A stretch of 64,000 nt of DNA, from contig JASKOT010000033.1 of the NCBI GenBank assembly GCA_032158125.1, forward strand, positions 141,006 to 205,005, in the 5' to 3' direction. Positions 39,735 to 50,235 of the stretch are shown piece after piece. The position numbers and the translations under genes are program-made. Each line of letters starts with the position of its first letter. The first letter of the stretch is position 1. The notes under the pieces were generated by a model, which was not told the DNA's origin, did no database searches, and saw only the letters and a list, made by a program, of their open reading frames with translations. The DNA is from Papiliotrema nemorosa (lineage: Eukaryota > Basidiomycota > Tremellomycetes > Tremellales > Rhynchogastremaceae).

Positions 39735-41203
39735 CGACGCCTTTCCGCTTCCATCTTCGTAGCTTCATGCACCGTGATAGCTTCGTCGACCCACGGAAGG
39801 GTGAACAGATCACTTCGTCGTAGATCTTCTTCCGTGACGCTGCCACCGTTTCCTCCCGCCCCAATTTGATACCCAAGCATGGCGTCGAGATCTCTGGCTT
39901 GAGCGGCGAGCCAGTTGTTGAGAAAGACTTGAGGAGATGCACTGATATGAGCGAGACTATATCGACAGACTCACGCAAAGGCCTCCATAAAGTCCCGCTT
40001 TTGTTTGGTGTCTCGAGCGTAGTAGGCTAGCTCGGCAACTTGGTCCTCCAGTTGAACTACCTCTCGAGCTTCCGCTCCTTCAAAGCTTGCCACTATATTG
40101 GCCATTTTGCTTTTGCCTGGGTCATCGATTTCGATTGGAATGTCAAAACATTTGGGGTGGAGGCTGAAATCTTGGTCTACTTTGATGGTGTAGGGCAGGA
40201 CGATCGGATCGGGATGGGCGAGGAATCGCGTGGCCAGCTCGGGCAATTGGTGGAAAGCCATGTTCTCTGGCATGATCTGGCATCAGCGCTGCCCGTTGCC
40301 CAAGTCGTCGAGGTACCTTTTCTATTCCGCCCATGGGCCGAATGATCGTCGGATCCTCCTTGTCTTGCGCACCGACGACCTTGACCCACTTCCACATGGC
40401 CATCATGACCTCGGATCGGGTACCCTCTTGAATACCTATCAAATCGTTGAGTGGAGGCAAGACGCGGAAACGCTCGGGCTGGTGAGCAATGTGGAGTAAT
40501 ATGCGACAGTCGACGTTGGCGTCGCCTCGACGCATCACTTCAAACCCGTCGATGGGGGATTGGTTGGGTTGTGGATGCCATTCAACTGTGTTGCCTTCGG
40601 GATATGTAGGGGCAGTTCGATGATCGAGCTCAACGATGGCTGAGCGGATGAATGTGGAAAACTTGGCTCGAGTCTTGTCCAGACGTGTGTTCCCGGACTG
40701 CAATCAGTTGGGTTATTCGGTGCTCGCTTACGTCCAAAAGGCGACCTTCTATTCGCATGACCCATCCGGCGACACCTGCTCCAGTCTCCACATTGGGAAC
40801 ATCGCTCCTGCCTTCGAGGCTTTCGAGCTCTTTCTGCCATGTTTGGTCATGGGCCGTATTGGAGATGAATACGCGTAAAGTCCTCTTGACCTGTTGTTAG
40901 ATCGGGAAACCAATCTTGCTCACCTTGATGGTGCGACCGAGGGCCTCGTTGATCTCAGCCTTTTTGCGCAGGAGCGTCCAGTCGAGACGCTGTTCTATCT
41001 TCATCAATTCGGTAAAGGCGGGGGAGTCGGGGATAAGGGTGGACAGGACATGAGGGGGAGGAAGGGGCGGTCGTGACTGCTTCCTGCTCGTCAGCGCGAC
41101 CTTTTCCATGCACTGACAACCTCCTCGCTTCAAACTCGGCTTCTTGCCTCGTTTTCTGTTCCATGGGTGGGATGAATGGGGTGGATGGTCCGGCCACGGA
41201 CAT
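39731..41203 (-). CDS. SWI/SNF complex subunit, SMARCD/Snf12/Rsc6 family
   Basis: Non-catalytic subunit of a SWI/SNF-class chromatin remodeler. The start is probably MSVAGPSTPFIPPMEQKTRQ at 41203; an in-frame ATG at 41242 is an alternative. The conserved N-terminal block PAFTELMKIEQRLDWTLLRK leads to TLRVFISNTAHDQTWQKELE and AGVAGWVMRIEGRLLD. The SWIB domain reads PLNDLIGIQEGTRSEVMMAM then WKWVKVVGAQDKEDPTIIRP, which is diagnostic. C-terminal ASPQVFLNNWLAAQARDLDA and ends EATKMEAERRR. Introns interrupt all blocks. The stop codon overlaps that of the convergent p24 gene, and the start is 56 bp from the divergent RRP36 start. Confidence 0.92.
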
Positions 41204-41259
41204 GGTTGATGGACAAACAGAGAGACGCGCGAGATGGAGCATTTTGACACTCTGCCATC
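41204..41259. promoter_or_regulatory. 56-bp divergent start-to-start spacer
   Basis: Lies between the SMARCD-type gene and RRP36 start codons. If the upstream SMARCD ATG at 41242 is used the spacer shrinks to 17 bp. No site can be named. Confidence 0.45.
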
Positions 41260-42157
41260 ATGTCGGACACTGATAGTATTCTCTATACTGACGATGAAAT
41301 CGACGAATTCACTCAAGGGGTCGCTCAATATGAACCCGATGCATGGGAGGGGGACAGTGATGATTCAGAGGTAGGCCCGGTGACGATTGAGCTCATGATA
41401 GGATGCAGAGCGAGATCTGGCTCAGATACCCCTGGCCACCCTGGCAAAAGCGAAAAAATCAATGAAAACCGTGTCTACGTATGATCCAGGAGAGTCCTCC
41501 AAGCCCAAACCGGCAAAGCGGGTCGAGCGAAGGGAGAGCAAGAATGCGTTGGTGCGCACCCTGACCAAGCTGATGGTAGACCCACTGCAATGAGCTCGAA
41601 AAAGCAAGTATCACGATTGCGTCAGGTCGTAGACCTGCCCAAGGTGGATAGACGAGACCCGAGGTTTTCTGCCGTCTCGGCGGGCAACGTCGACATGGAT
41701 CTGCACGAAAAGGGCTATTCATTCTTGCCCGAAATGCTCAAGGAGGAATACGACTCGCTGAGAAAGGAATTAGCTGCGGCGACCAAAGCGGAGAGGACGT
41801 GCGCGAGGAGGGATAAGGACGCCTGGGGCGTGGAAAAGGAACGCTTGGAACGGCTCGTCGCTCAGACGAGAACACGATTGGAACGGACCGAGAGAGAATC
41901 TCGAGAACGGCACGTCTTGTCTCTGGCCAAAAAGGAGGAGAGGGAAAAGCGTGCCAGCGGCAAGGGTGCTTGGTACATGAAGAAGAGTGAGTATACCTTT
42001 CCATTGTCGCTAATCTCCAGGTGTCCAACGCGACCTCTTGCTCAAATCCAAATTCGACGCGTTGGAGGAGCGAGGCGGAAAGATGGCGGTCAAGCGGGCG
42101 ATGGACAAGAAGAGAAAGAAGATTGCCGGCAAGGAGAAGAAGTCCAGACCGATGTAG
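41260..42157 (+). CDS. RRP36: rRNA biogenesis protein RRP36
   Basis: Nucleolar factor for early 18S rRNA processing. The N-terminus is very acidic (MSDTDSILYTDDEIDEFTQG). A basic middle (KPKPAKRVERRESKNA) follows. The RRP36 core is clear: VDRRDPRFSAVSAGNVDMDL, EKGYSFLPEMLKEEYDSLRK, then a long coiled coil (ERLERLVAQTRTRLERTERE, KKEEREKRASGKGAWYMKKS). Ends in the conserved basic tail KKRKKIAGKEKKSRPM. The DPRF and YxFL motifs are typical. Three or four short introns, the last between MKKS and VQRDLLLKSKF. It converges with eL24 (41 bp). Confidence 0.88.
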
Positions 42158-42198
42158 CGCATCATAACGTGTCATGTATCCATACACCTAGAAACGAC

Positions 42199-42763
42199 TT
42201 ATCGACCACCCTTTCCAGCTCCACCCTTCATGCTCTGCTTGGAGACCTTGGGCGCTCCGGCAGGTCGAGCAGCCTTGTTGGCCTCCTTTTCTCGCTTCTC
42301 AGTCTTGGCCTTGGTGATGGCAGCCTGTCGGGCAGCAGCTCGAACCTCGGGCTTCGCCTGTCGTTTGGCGAGGATGGAAGCAAGATCGGCACCAACAATT
42401 CCTCGCTATATTCTCAGCCTTGCACATGCGGACCAAACCCACCTGGACCTTGACGTTCTTCCTGCTTCGCTTCTTGGCAACCTCTTCGGTGATTCCCTTC
42501 TTGTGCATTCTGTCATCAGCGATACGCGCCGGATATGCACCCTTTCAACGCACCGTCGGTAGACCTGGGTCCATGCGATCTTTCGGGGGTTCTTTCGTTG
42601 GAGGAAGAGCGACTCGTTCTTTGCGCTGAGGAATCGGAAGGTCTATCAAGTCAGAGTCTAGTCTGGGTCGTCGAATCCCCACCTTTGAGTCCCCTCGGAC
42701 GTAAGTCTTACCCCTCGATGGGTAGACCTTGAAGCCGGAAAAGTCGCAACGGTCGACACGCAT
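42199..42763 (-). CDS. RPL24: Cytosolic 60S ribosomal protein eL24
   Basis: Component of the large ribosomal subunit. Starts MRVDRCDFSGFKVYPSRGKT, the eL24 zinc-ribbon-like start. It continues YVRGDSK / TFRFLSAKNESLFLQRKNPR / KIAWTQVYRR / MHKKGITEEVAKKRSRKNVK, then ADLASILAKRQAKPEVRAAA and ends GAPKVSKQSMKGGAGKGGR. Nearly every residue block is shared with other fungal eL24 proteins. Three or four short introns. The basic, Ala-rich tail fits the family. The length of about 155 aa is normal. Confidence 0.95.
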
Positions 42764-43029
42764 GGCGGATTGATGTAGGTGTCGAGATGAAGTGTGTCGA
42801 GAGTTGTCAACCTATGTGCTCTACACACCCGGACCAGGCAGCTAGGGGGGCGAAGGGAAGACGGGATCAAAATGGACAGAGGCAAGAGTGCCACACTGCT
42901 GCCTGTCTCATCGGAGCTACTTTGGGTGGCAACATCTTAACGCCGACATCTTCGCTCTTTGCCACCTCGTCGCTGGGGCCAGATCCGCGCCGGTGCCCCC
43001 TTTCCCGCTTGTCGTTTAATCACCTCATC

Positions 43030-44160
43030 ATGGCAGCGAGCCTGGCTGATCTCAAGGCGATCACCGCGGAACATGTCGACAACTTTGATACGAATGGTAG
43101 GACAGCAGTCAGAGGCGCAAACAAGCGACCAAACAAACAACTCGAAAAGGTAGACGCCCATATCCGTGTACACTGACCCCAGTCGAAAGACCCCTTTGAC
43201 CGCCCTTCACCCGGCCTGATCAAACGCCTTGCGGCAGAAGCACGCAATGATGCCAAGAAGCGTCACTTTCAGGATGAAGCGGGGCCAAGTGACGAGCAGA
43301 GACGAGAAATCATGCTCGCAAAGGCACGCAAATACGACGCCATGAAGCGGGGAGACTACTCTGGAATGACCGAGAGGGAATTGGCCGAAGTGGTCGTCGA
43401 TGTGGGTCGTCCCGAGGCTCAGCTGACCTTAGTTTGACCGCAAATGGGAGGAACACGACAGTGATGTTGACGAGTCGGAAACGGTTCCTCGTGAAGACGA
43501 CTTGCGGCAAGTCGAATACATTGATGAGATGGGACGAACCAGGATGGGCAGTCTCAAGGATAAGCGCGAGGCAGAGCGTGCGAGGGAGAGTCGTCGCGAT
43601 TCTCCCGAAGAGTTGGCAGAGGAAGACAGTGCATATGCCGAGGTGTTGTGAGTATAGTCTGTGAACGGGAGCTCATGACAGACGCTCAAATGTCATTCGT
43701 ACGTGCTGCATAGATGCCACGACTCACATTTAGACGGCGATCAACGCATGTATCCCGTCTATCAGCCTGATCCCGAGAAACTCAGGGAGAAATGGAGAGC
43801 AGCCGAGGAGGAAACTCGTCCAAAGCATTACGACTCTACGACAGAGGGTAGGCGACCCATGATGTTGGCCACTGACATGCAGTACGAGTCAAAGGCGCCG
43901 GGGCATACGACTTTTCGCAAGACCAGGCAGAGAGACAAGCACAAATGGCTTCACTCAAATCGCAACGACTCGAGACGGAAGCGGCGAGATCTGCGCACCC
44001 TGCGAAAAGGAGCAAGGCCGATGAGCGTAGGGCCATGATCGAGGCAAAGAGGAAAAAGTTGCTAGGAGAGGGTGAGGTGGAGAGACTTCGAGAAGGCAAA
44101 CGACAGGCCGAGGCGGAGAAACTGTTGGAAGGCTTGGCCCACGAGTGGGGAGATGCGTGA
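43030..44160 (+). CDS. CCDC174-like nuclear protein (DUF4078)
   Basis: Predicted nuclear, largely helical protein. The animal homologue CCDC174 is associated with the exon-junction complex; the role in fungi is unknown. Exon 1 reads MAASLADLKAITAEHVDNFD, then PFDRPSPGLIKRLAAEARND, AKARKYDAMKRGDYSGMTER, FDRKWEEHDSDVDESETVPR, EYIDEMGRTRMGSLKDKREA. The DUF4078 core appears as VKGAGAYDFSQDQAEREAQM then ASLKSQRLETEAARS, followed by a Lys/Arg/Glu-rich coiled coil to the end (EKLLEGLAHEWGDA). Five or six exons with 40-50 nt introns. Highly charged throughout, with no membrane segment. Assignment rests on the (Y/F)xFSxDxxxRxxQM block and the overall layout. Confidence 0.72.
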
Positions 44161-44400
44161 TGGGGCCTTATTCGATTGTATCTTATCGCATGACGACCCT
44201 GGGTATGCATCCGACTCTGTACCAAAGCAGGGTGGTGTGGCTGCCACAGCGGGGAATAGTCGGGAATATCCACGCGGTGGACACCGTCCCCCGGGTGGAG
44301 CGCGCATATAACTCCAAAGACATCATCATCCAACGTGTTCTTCTTTATCCATTCCTCTTCTTTCCTTTCTTCTATCAAAGCAACTTTCAACTTTTTAATC

Positions 44401-45950
44401 ATGTCGACTCCGGCAAAAGTATACGTCGGTTAGTCGCCAAATCCGCTTAATCCCGTCCTCATCGTCCCCGTCGTTTGTCTCGCGTTGCGTGGTTTCAAAC
44501 GATGCATCATTGCCCTTCTCCCTGCGTTTTCTCTCTCTTGTCTTCCCGCATATCTGTTCCGATCTGACCATTCTCCTTTCTTTCAACAGGTAACCTCTCG
44601 TGGAACACCAACGATGATCTCTTGCACCAGGTTCGCTTTACTTTTCTCATGTCTCGTGTCATGGTTGGATCGCTTATCTCGTCTCTTTGTTTACGCTTCT
44701 CCTCTGGTCAATTGCTTGGCGTTTTCGTTTTGGTCTTGCCATTTCTCGTCGACAGGCCTTTTCCGCTTACGGTACCGTCACCGACGTTGGTTCTTTACTG
44801 TCTACCGCTCGCACTACTAACCGGATTCAGTGTATCGTCATGAAGGATCGAGAGACTGGACGATCGCGAGGTTTCGGTTTCGTGGTTGGTCTATTACACT
44901 TTCACGTCATCTCTGGAATACTCACCCAAAGACCTACAGCTCGCCTGCCGAGGCTGACGCTGCCGTCAACGCCATGAACGAGCAAGAGCTTGATGGTCGA
45001 CGAGTTCGGGGTGAGTCGTCTGTTGTGACGAGATTTCATGCGCTCACGCTACTTCTCTTCTGTCCCATCTACCTTCTCACCATGCACACAATTGATCACG
45101 TAATCGGATTCTAAAATCAGTCAACATGGCCAACGCCCGTCCTTCTGGTGGAGGAGGAGGAGGAGGCTACGGCGGGGGTTACAACTCTGGATGTAAGTCG
45201 TCTTCGTACAGCTGTCGCTTTGTTCAAGCTCGGACGTTGGGACTGGAGGGGCGCAGGCGGCCGTGAAGATGCCGCAAGTGAGGGTTGTTGCACGTGTTTC
45301 CGTGCGGCGCGGGGGTAGTATTTGCGACTGTTTCATTGCTCTGCCTCTGGACTGAGGGCAATCGGAGGGCCGAGTGGTCGACGTACCGTCTCCTGTGGCG
45401 GGAACCTGTGGCGGGAACCTGTGGCGGGAACCGTACCGACGCACACCTTGTTGCCCCTCTTCACACGCAGTTCCTTTAGTCCTCGGCAGAAACAACGGTT
45501 GTCCCAAATCGGCGAGTACCGACCGCTGACGTCTAGACGGAGGCGGTCAAGGCGGCTACGGAGGCCAAGGTGGCTACGGTGGTGGCCAAGGTGTGTCGCT
45601 TTCTTACATCCGATGCACCATGCTGAACTACAGGTGGCTACGATCAAGGTGGAGGATATGGAGGCCAGGGCGGCTACGGTCAGGGTGGCGGCAACTACGG
45701 CCAAGGTGGTTACCAAGGTGGTTACCAAAGTGGCGGAGGCTACCAGGGTGGTCAAGGTGGCTACCAAGGAGGTCAAGGTGGTTACCAGCAGCAGTCCTAC
45801 GGTGGTCAAGGCCAGGGCTCGTACGGTAACTGTGAGTGCACAAGGCTGTATGGGATTGAGCTAATGTCAGACGACCAGCAGCAAGGTCAAGGTTTGTCCA
45901 ACGATCAACCACGCTGACGTCTAGGTGGAGGATACGGAGGCAACTACTAG
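44401..45950 (+). CDS. Glycine-rich RNA-binding protein with one RRM and a Gly/Gln/Tyr tail
   Basis: RNA-binding protein of the glycine-rich RRM type. Eight or nine exons: MSTPAKVYV / GNLSWNTNDDLLHQ / AFSAYGTVTD / CIVMKDRETGRSRGFGFV / TYSSPAEADAAVNAMNEQEL through RRVR / VNMANARPSGGGGGGGYG through NSG / the repeat tail / YDDQQQGQ / GGGYGGNY. RNP2 is KVYVGNLSW and RNP1 is RSRGFGFV. The tail is about 100 residues of GGY, GGQ and GYQ repeats, a prion-like composition linked to phase separation. Introns cut the RRM several times and are long for this window (161, 125 and 344 nt). The 5' leader is CT-rich. Autoregulated splicing is plausible but unproven. Confidence 0.85.
45393..45431 (+). repeat. 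Tandem repeat, 3 x 13 bp, in an intron
   Basis: Three perfect copies of CTGTGGCGGGAAC lie inside the 344-nt intron (45193-45536) of the glycine-rich RNA-binding-protein gene. The unit is GC-rich. No coding role. Confidence 0.9.
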
Positions 45951-46018
45951 AGGTAGACCCGAGACAAGTCTGATAGCCGATGAATCTATTTGAGCAAGAT
46001 GATACATACATTCCTAAA

Positions 46019-47085
46019 CTAGAGCGAATTCTCAATCTCCAAAAACGCAATCACATCTGGGTCCTGCTCAAGAGCGGCCATGGCCTTGGCGTCTGATTCG
46101 AGCAGAGGCCGTCTCATCCGAGCGCTGGGATAGTCGTAGTGCTTGGACAGCCATGCCTTAGTACCAGCTGTACCGACCTTGACAAATGCAGCATCGGTGG
46201 CCGAGGCGAGATCCTGCAGCGGGAGGGCCTTTTCAATGTCGCCCTTGAGGGAGAGCTCCATCAACTTGTTGAGAGCCTTGGGGTAAATGTTGCCAAGACC
46301 CATGATCGCGCCGTGTGCTCTGGACGCCACGACGGTGGGCAGCAAGAAATCGGCAAATCCACCGAGGGTAATGAAATCAGGCGTCGAGGAAGATTGCCGA
46401 GGGTAGTCGGAAAATTTGGACGTTGCAGTATTGGCGCAGATTCGAGTGAGCTTCCCGACCGCACCGCAGGTGAGTTTGATACCGCAAATGTTGGGAGCTT
46501 CACGAGCGATCTCCGAGACGAGTTCAGAGTCCAAATCGAGCCCTCCTGCAGCACCGGGAAAGTTGTACATCATGACGGGGATCGGACTGGCCTTGGCCAC
46601 GTCGATGAAAAAGGTCTTGAGCGAAGCGCGGTTCATGGCGAATTGAAAGTACCCGGGTGCAATGACAATGGCGACATCGGCGCCAGCATCGGCAGCAGTC
46701 TTGCAGAGCGCAACGGTTTCTCGGGTAGACCCTGCTCCGCTTGGGGTCAGCCAGACACCGATCGGCGACTCACGTTCCGGCAATAATGACCGTGTCGGTC
46801 AATCCCGCCTCGTCAAGGGCAGATCTCGCCTCTCGGAACAGAGTTGCTCTCTCGTCGTGTGACAAATGGTGAGCCTCTCCCATGGATCCGCACACCACAG
46901 GCTGCATGCCTCCTTGCGCCAATCGCACGACGTGCTTTCTAAAAGTGGCCACGTCTAATGTCAGCGCAAGCATTGCGATGGGACCCACCGAGATCCTCAT
47001 TCTCGTCGAAGAATGTCGGGATTGGAGCCCAGACACCAGCTTTGAGTGTTCTAGAGTATGCGTGTCCGTTTCCGTTGGCAGCCAT
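46019..47085 (-). CDS. DapA-family aldolase (dihydrodipicolinate synthase-like)
   Basis: Class I aldolase/lyase with a TIM barrel, related to 4-hydroxy-2-oxoglutarate aldolase and dihydrodipicolinate synthase. Fungi make lysine by another route, so a role in hydroxyproline, sugar-acid or 2-keto-acid breakdown is more likely. Three exons, start MAANGNGHAYSRTLKAGVWA at 47085. Residues GVWAPIPTFFDENED fit the barrel start. VCGSMGEAHHLSHDERATLF is the phosphate/carboxylate-binding GxxGE segment. MMYNFPGAAGGLDLDSELV contains the catalytic Tyr, and GIKLTCGAVGKL holds the Schiff-base Lys. TLGGFADFLLPTVVASRAHG is the family's later strand. Introns of 35-40 nt at EDL/DVATF and AGT/GAGST. Substrate unknown. 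No targeting signal evident. Confidence 0.85.
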
Positions 47086-47219
47086 GTTGTGGGATAGTAA
47101 TGAACAAGGGGGGATGAACGAAGTCTTTGTTATATACACCGTTCAAAACCGGCCCGTCTTTCCACCGGCGCCAGTCCGGGCCGAAGTGGATTCCGGCTAA
47201 AGTATACACGGCAATGCAT

Positions 47220-48414
47220 TTATTCTACCTTTTTATGCTCTACATTGGAAGTGTACATGATGGTCCCGACTGTCGGTCAACAGCGGGCGGTCAGAGGACG
47301 TACGCAGAACAAGACTGCCACCGAGTATCAGACCAAAAGAGGCACCGCTACCATAGTACCATACTGACAGGGCGAGCGAGACTGCCTTGCGGACCGTCAA
47401 GATGAGGTTCACCGTCGTGGAATTCACGCGCTGGGGTCAATCCAGTAGCAATCGCGACTCACCGCCGTGAGCCGGTTGACTCCCCGGATGCATAGGCTTT
47501 GAGTGATCACGTTCATCCCTAGGGCCCAGAGAGCGTGTGGCCGGGCGGAAAACGCCTTGTAGTTGTGGAGGATTGTCGGGTACAAGGGGAGGAAGAATGG
47601 AAGGGAGAGGAGGTGCTGCTGTGAGCGACAAACGTGGGGGGGACATGCGGTGTAGAACAACCCTTCGCGCCATTGCTTGCCATGGCGCCGGTAGGTTTCT
47701 TCCTGATAGATTCCTAGCCACGCCGAAAGTACGAGAGCGAGGGTCAGGAGGGCGACCCCGGAGTAGAAATCCTGCGATGTTGTGCTTTTTCGAGGCTTTT
47801 GTGTGGACAGTGTCGCCAGGATAATGCCCACGGTAATGAGCACACCGGCCATCTGCCTCAGCGTATTCGCAGTGTAAGACGTACCCCTCGGGTTCGAGTG
47901 ACCTTTCTACCTGCCAAGAGGTACCCCATGACCATGGACACACATAGCCCTGTCATCAGCGCGATTGACAGGTCGACTTGCCCCCACTGCGGAAGATAAT
48001 GTGCAACGTGAGCGGGATGGAAAGCGCAAAGACGTAATTGTTGACTGGATTCAGCGACGCACGAGGGGAACTCACTCAACGAGACCGCTAAAAAGAGGCC
48101 GACCTGTACGATCCAGCGTGACAGAGGTACCTGTCGTGGCTGCAAGTGCAGCCCGACCATTTGCGAAGGGGCATTCTGAATCGTGATGAAGAGAAATTGG
48201 GCAAAGGTGAGAAATGTCCCTACAATGAGCGTTGGAATCTGGAACCCACCTGAAGCTGGGAAATCATCGAGAACCGCTTCGAGCGCCCACACGTTACTGC
48301 CTTAGCTCAGATATGTCGATTTACTCACGAGCAGCAGCCCCCAAACACCAAAAAGAGGGAGAAGATCCACTCTGTCGTGGTCGATTGCAGCACTCCTTTG
48401 ATCAACTCGGACAT
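47220..48414 (-). CDS. YEA4: UDP-N-acetylglucosamine transporter, Yea4/SLC35B4 family
   Basis: Multi-span nucleotide-sugar transporter supplying UDP-GlcNAc for chitin and glycan synthesis. Start MSELIKGVLQSTTTEWIFSL at 48414. The first helix ends in GGCCS joined across a 31-nt intron to NVWALEAVLDDFPASG, the SLC35B4 GCCSNVWALE motif. Further blocks: LIVGTFLTFAQFLFITIQNA, NNYVFALSIPLTLHIIFRSG, SIALMTGLCVSMVMGYLLAG, LALVLSAWLGIYQEETYRRH, CIRGVNRLTA, SSLTVNLILTVRKAVSLALS and ASFGLILGGSLVLLGT. The last exon yields a tail ending EHKKVE, i.e. a C-terminal KKxx ER-retrieval signal, consistent with the ER location of yeast Yea4. Ten or so short introns. Confidence 0.88.
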
Positions 48415-48629
48415 GAGGAAACGACGCGTGATAATTTCTCTCTTCCAACCTTTCATGCCCATATCGATCACGTCTGAAGAAGAGATCATTGTGCATACAA
48501 ACTACATCAATGGAGTCCCCATATCCCACCGTGAACGAGTCGTCATTTACGTGATTGAGCCAGACCAGGTCGATGCAGACCACACTCGACTTGTCCTTTT
48601 CCTCTGGACAGTCTGGGCAGTCTTTTGGA

Positions 48630-49477
48630 TCATCTACTAGTCCTCGCTTCCTCCCACATTGTCCTACCGCTACACGCGCAAACCGTCTTGTCATTCCCCC
48701 AAGCACCTGCGCTCCGAGCTATCACTCCGGCAAAGATTTTTCCCGCTCCCCCGTCGTCTGCCTGGACGATACACCCCCGACCGATCCATTCCCATAATTC
48801 CCCCTGGACCTCGGTGAAGAGATCGCCGTACCCATCCTTGTCGGGCGAAACGGAACCTATCGGAACGAGCGGTTTCCCGGTGGTTCGGGGCGGATCGACC
48901 ATGTCGCCGGTGGAGGAAATGTAGACATTCCACTTGTGCGCCAAGCCGAGACCGACGTTGGCAGGGGGAGGTAGACGGACGGTGAGGTCGAGCAAGACGG
49001 TACGGGGGGCGATTTCGACAAATCGGCAGATACCAAAGACTTTTTGGGTGAATCCGTCGTCGGGGGACAGGACAGGATCAGAGGATGAAGCGACCGACGT
49101 GGGCAGGGGCAGAGGGGATTCAAGGATGGAGACAGCGGCAGAGGACGTTGTGCCGGAAGTTCCACGAACGATGACTTGCCGTTGGGTAGATTTTAGTGCC
49201 GTGTAGAGTTGCGAGGGCGGTGCTGAGGTCAGCTCGAGTATATAGAATGCATACCTTTGCCTGTGATGACGACTCGTTTGTTTTGCAAATCAATGTCGTA
49301 TCTTTCCACCCCGGAGACCTTGCGAAGGGACGTTGCGACCGAGTCGACACACTGGGGTCAGCGAAATTGGGGGACGGACTTGCGCTCTGACAGGTCATGT
49401 CGACCGCAAACTCGGTCTGTCGTTAGCGAGCAATGGCCGTGGGGACTTGCCTTGAACTCTGCAGAGGCCAAGGTCAT
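48630..49477 (-). CDS. CCS1: Copper chaperone for superoxide dismutase
   Basis: Delivers copper to Cu,Zn-SOD and oxidises its disulfide. MTLASAEFK, then an intron, then TEFAVDMTCQSCVDSVATSL: the HMA domain with the MxCxxC copper site. NKRVVITGKAPPSQLYTALK continues it. The SOD-like middle domain follows (CRFVEIAPRTVLLDLTVRLP, VGLGLAHKWNVYISSTGDMV, GELWEWIGRGCIVQADDGGA). The C-terminal domain III supplies the CxC motif in KTVCACSGRTMWEEARTSR. All three copper-relevant motifs are intact. Intron 1 (49450-49417, 34 nt) seems to use a GC donor. The start is 59 bp from the divergent COQ10 start. Confidence 0.88.
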
Positions 49478-49536
49478 GATGAAGGATGAATCGGTAAATG
49501 ATTATTCATCGCGGAGTTCAATGTCATGTTTGCACC

Positions 49537-50227
49537 ATGAACATTCCTCGTATATGCTCAAGTCGATTTGCGACACAGCGCCGGACGCTGTTCTCTCTGT
49601 CGGACATTTCGAAGCTTGCCAAGTCAAAGACGGAGGCTGATGGCGATGAGCAGCGCTTCCATGCTAGAAAGATCTTGCCGTGAGTCGTTCTCCATCCGGG
49701 CAACTGACAACAGGTACTCTTCCAAACAGCTCTACTCGCTCGTCTCTGATGTACCATCTTACTCTTCGTTCATTCCCTTTTGTACCTCTTCGTCTGTGCT
49801 CGCAAAAGGCACGGGGAAGCGTAGGCAGGCGATCCAGTGGAAACCGGATGATCAACCTTTTGAAGTGGATGCAGAGTTGCGCGTTGGGTTCGGAGGGTTA
49901 GAGGAGCGGTATACAAGTAGGGTGGTGGGGCGACCCTTTGAGAGTGTCACCGTGGGTTGATGAGTGTCTGTCCGGCTGGGCTAAAGCTAGGCGACGGCAT
50001 CGGAGCATCCATTGTTCAACTCGCTCGTCTCGACGTGGTCTTTTGCTCCAGCTGCGACGTCTCACACCTTGTCTCCCAGGGATGCGACACTGCTCACGAT
50101 CGACTTGGCATTTTCCTTTGCCAACCCGTTGCACAGGATAGCCAGTCAGGCAGTCTTGCCCAAGGTTGCAGATAAAATGGTGGAAGCATTTGAAAAGAGG
50201 TGCCTCGAGGTTTATGGCAAGCAATGA
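49537..50227 (+). CDS. COQ10: Coenzyme Q-binding protein COQ10 (START domain)
   Basis: Mitochondrial START/polyketide-cyclase-like protein that binds ubiquinone and supports its function in respiration. The ATG at 49537 gives MNIPRICSSRFATQRRTLFS, a basic mitochondrial presequence. The mature domain starts RFHARKILP / YSSKQLYSLVSDVPSYSSFI. The family run is YSxxxLYxLVSDVxxYxxFIPFC. Then VDAELRVGFGGLEERYTSRV, and after an intron ending in GCTAG before 50000, ASEHPLFNSLVSTWSFAPA and IDLAFSFANPLHRIASQAVL. Ends KRCLEVYGKQ. Three exons; length about 195 aa. The stop is 8 bp from that of the convergent deubiquitinase gene. Confidence 0.85.
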
Positions 50228-50235
50228 TGCATCGT

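Noticed and set aside
46019..47085. Calling the DapA-like gene a lysine-biosynthesis dihydrodipicolinate synthase
   Set aside because: Fungi use the alpha-aminoadipate pathway for lysine; the family includes aldolases for other 2-keto acids, so only the family is stated.
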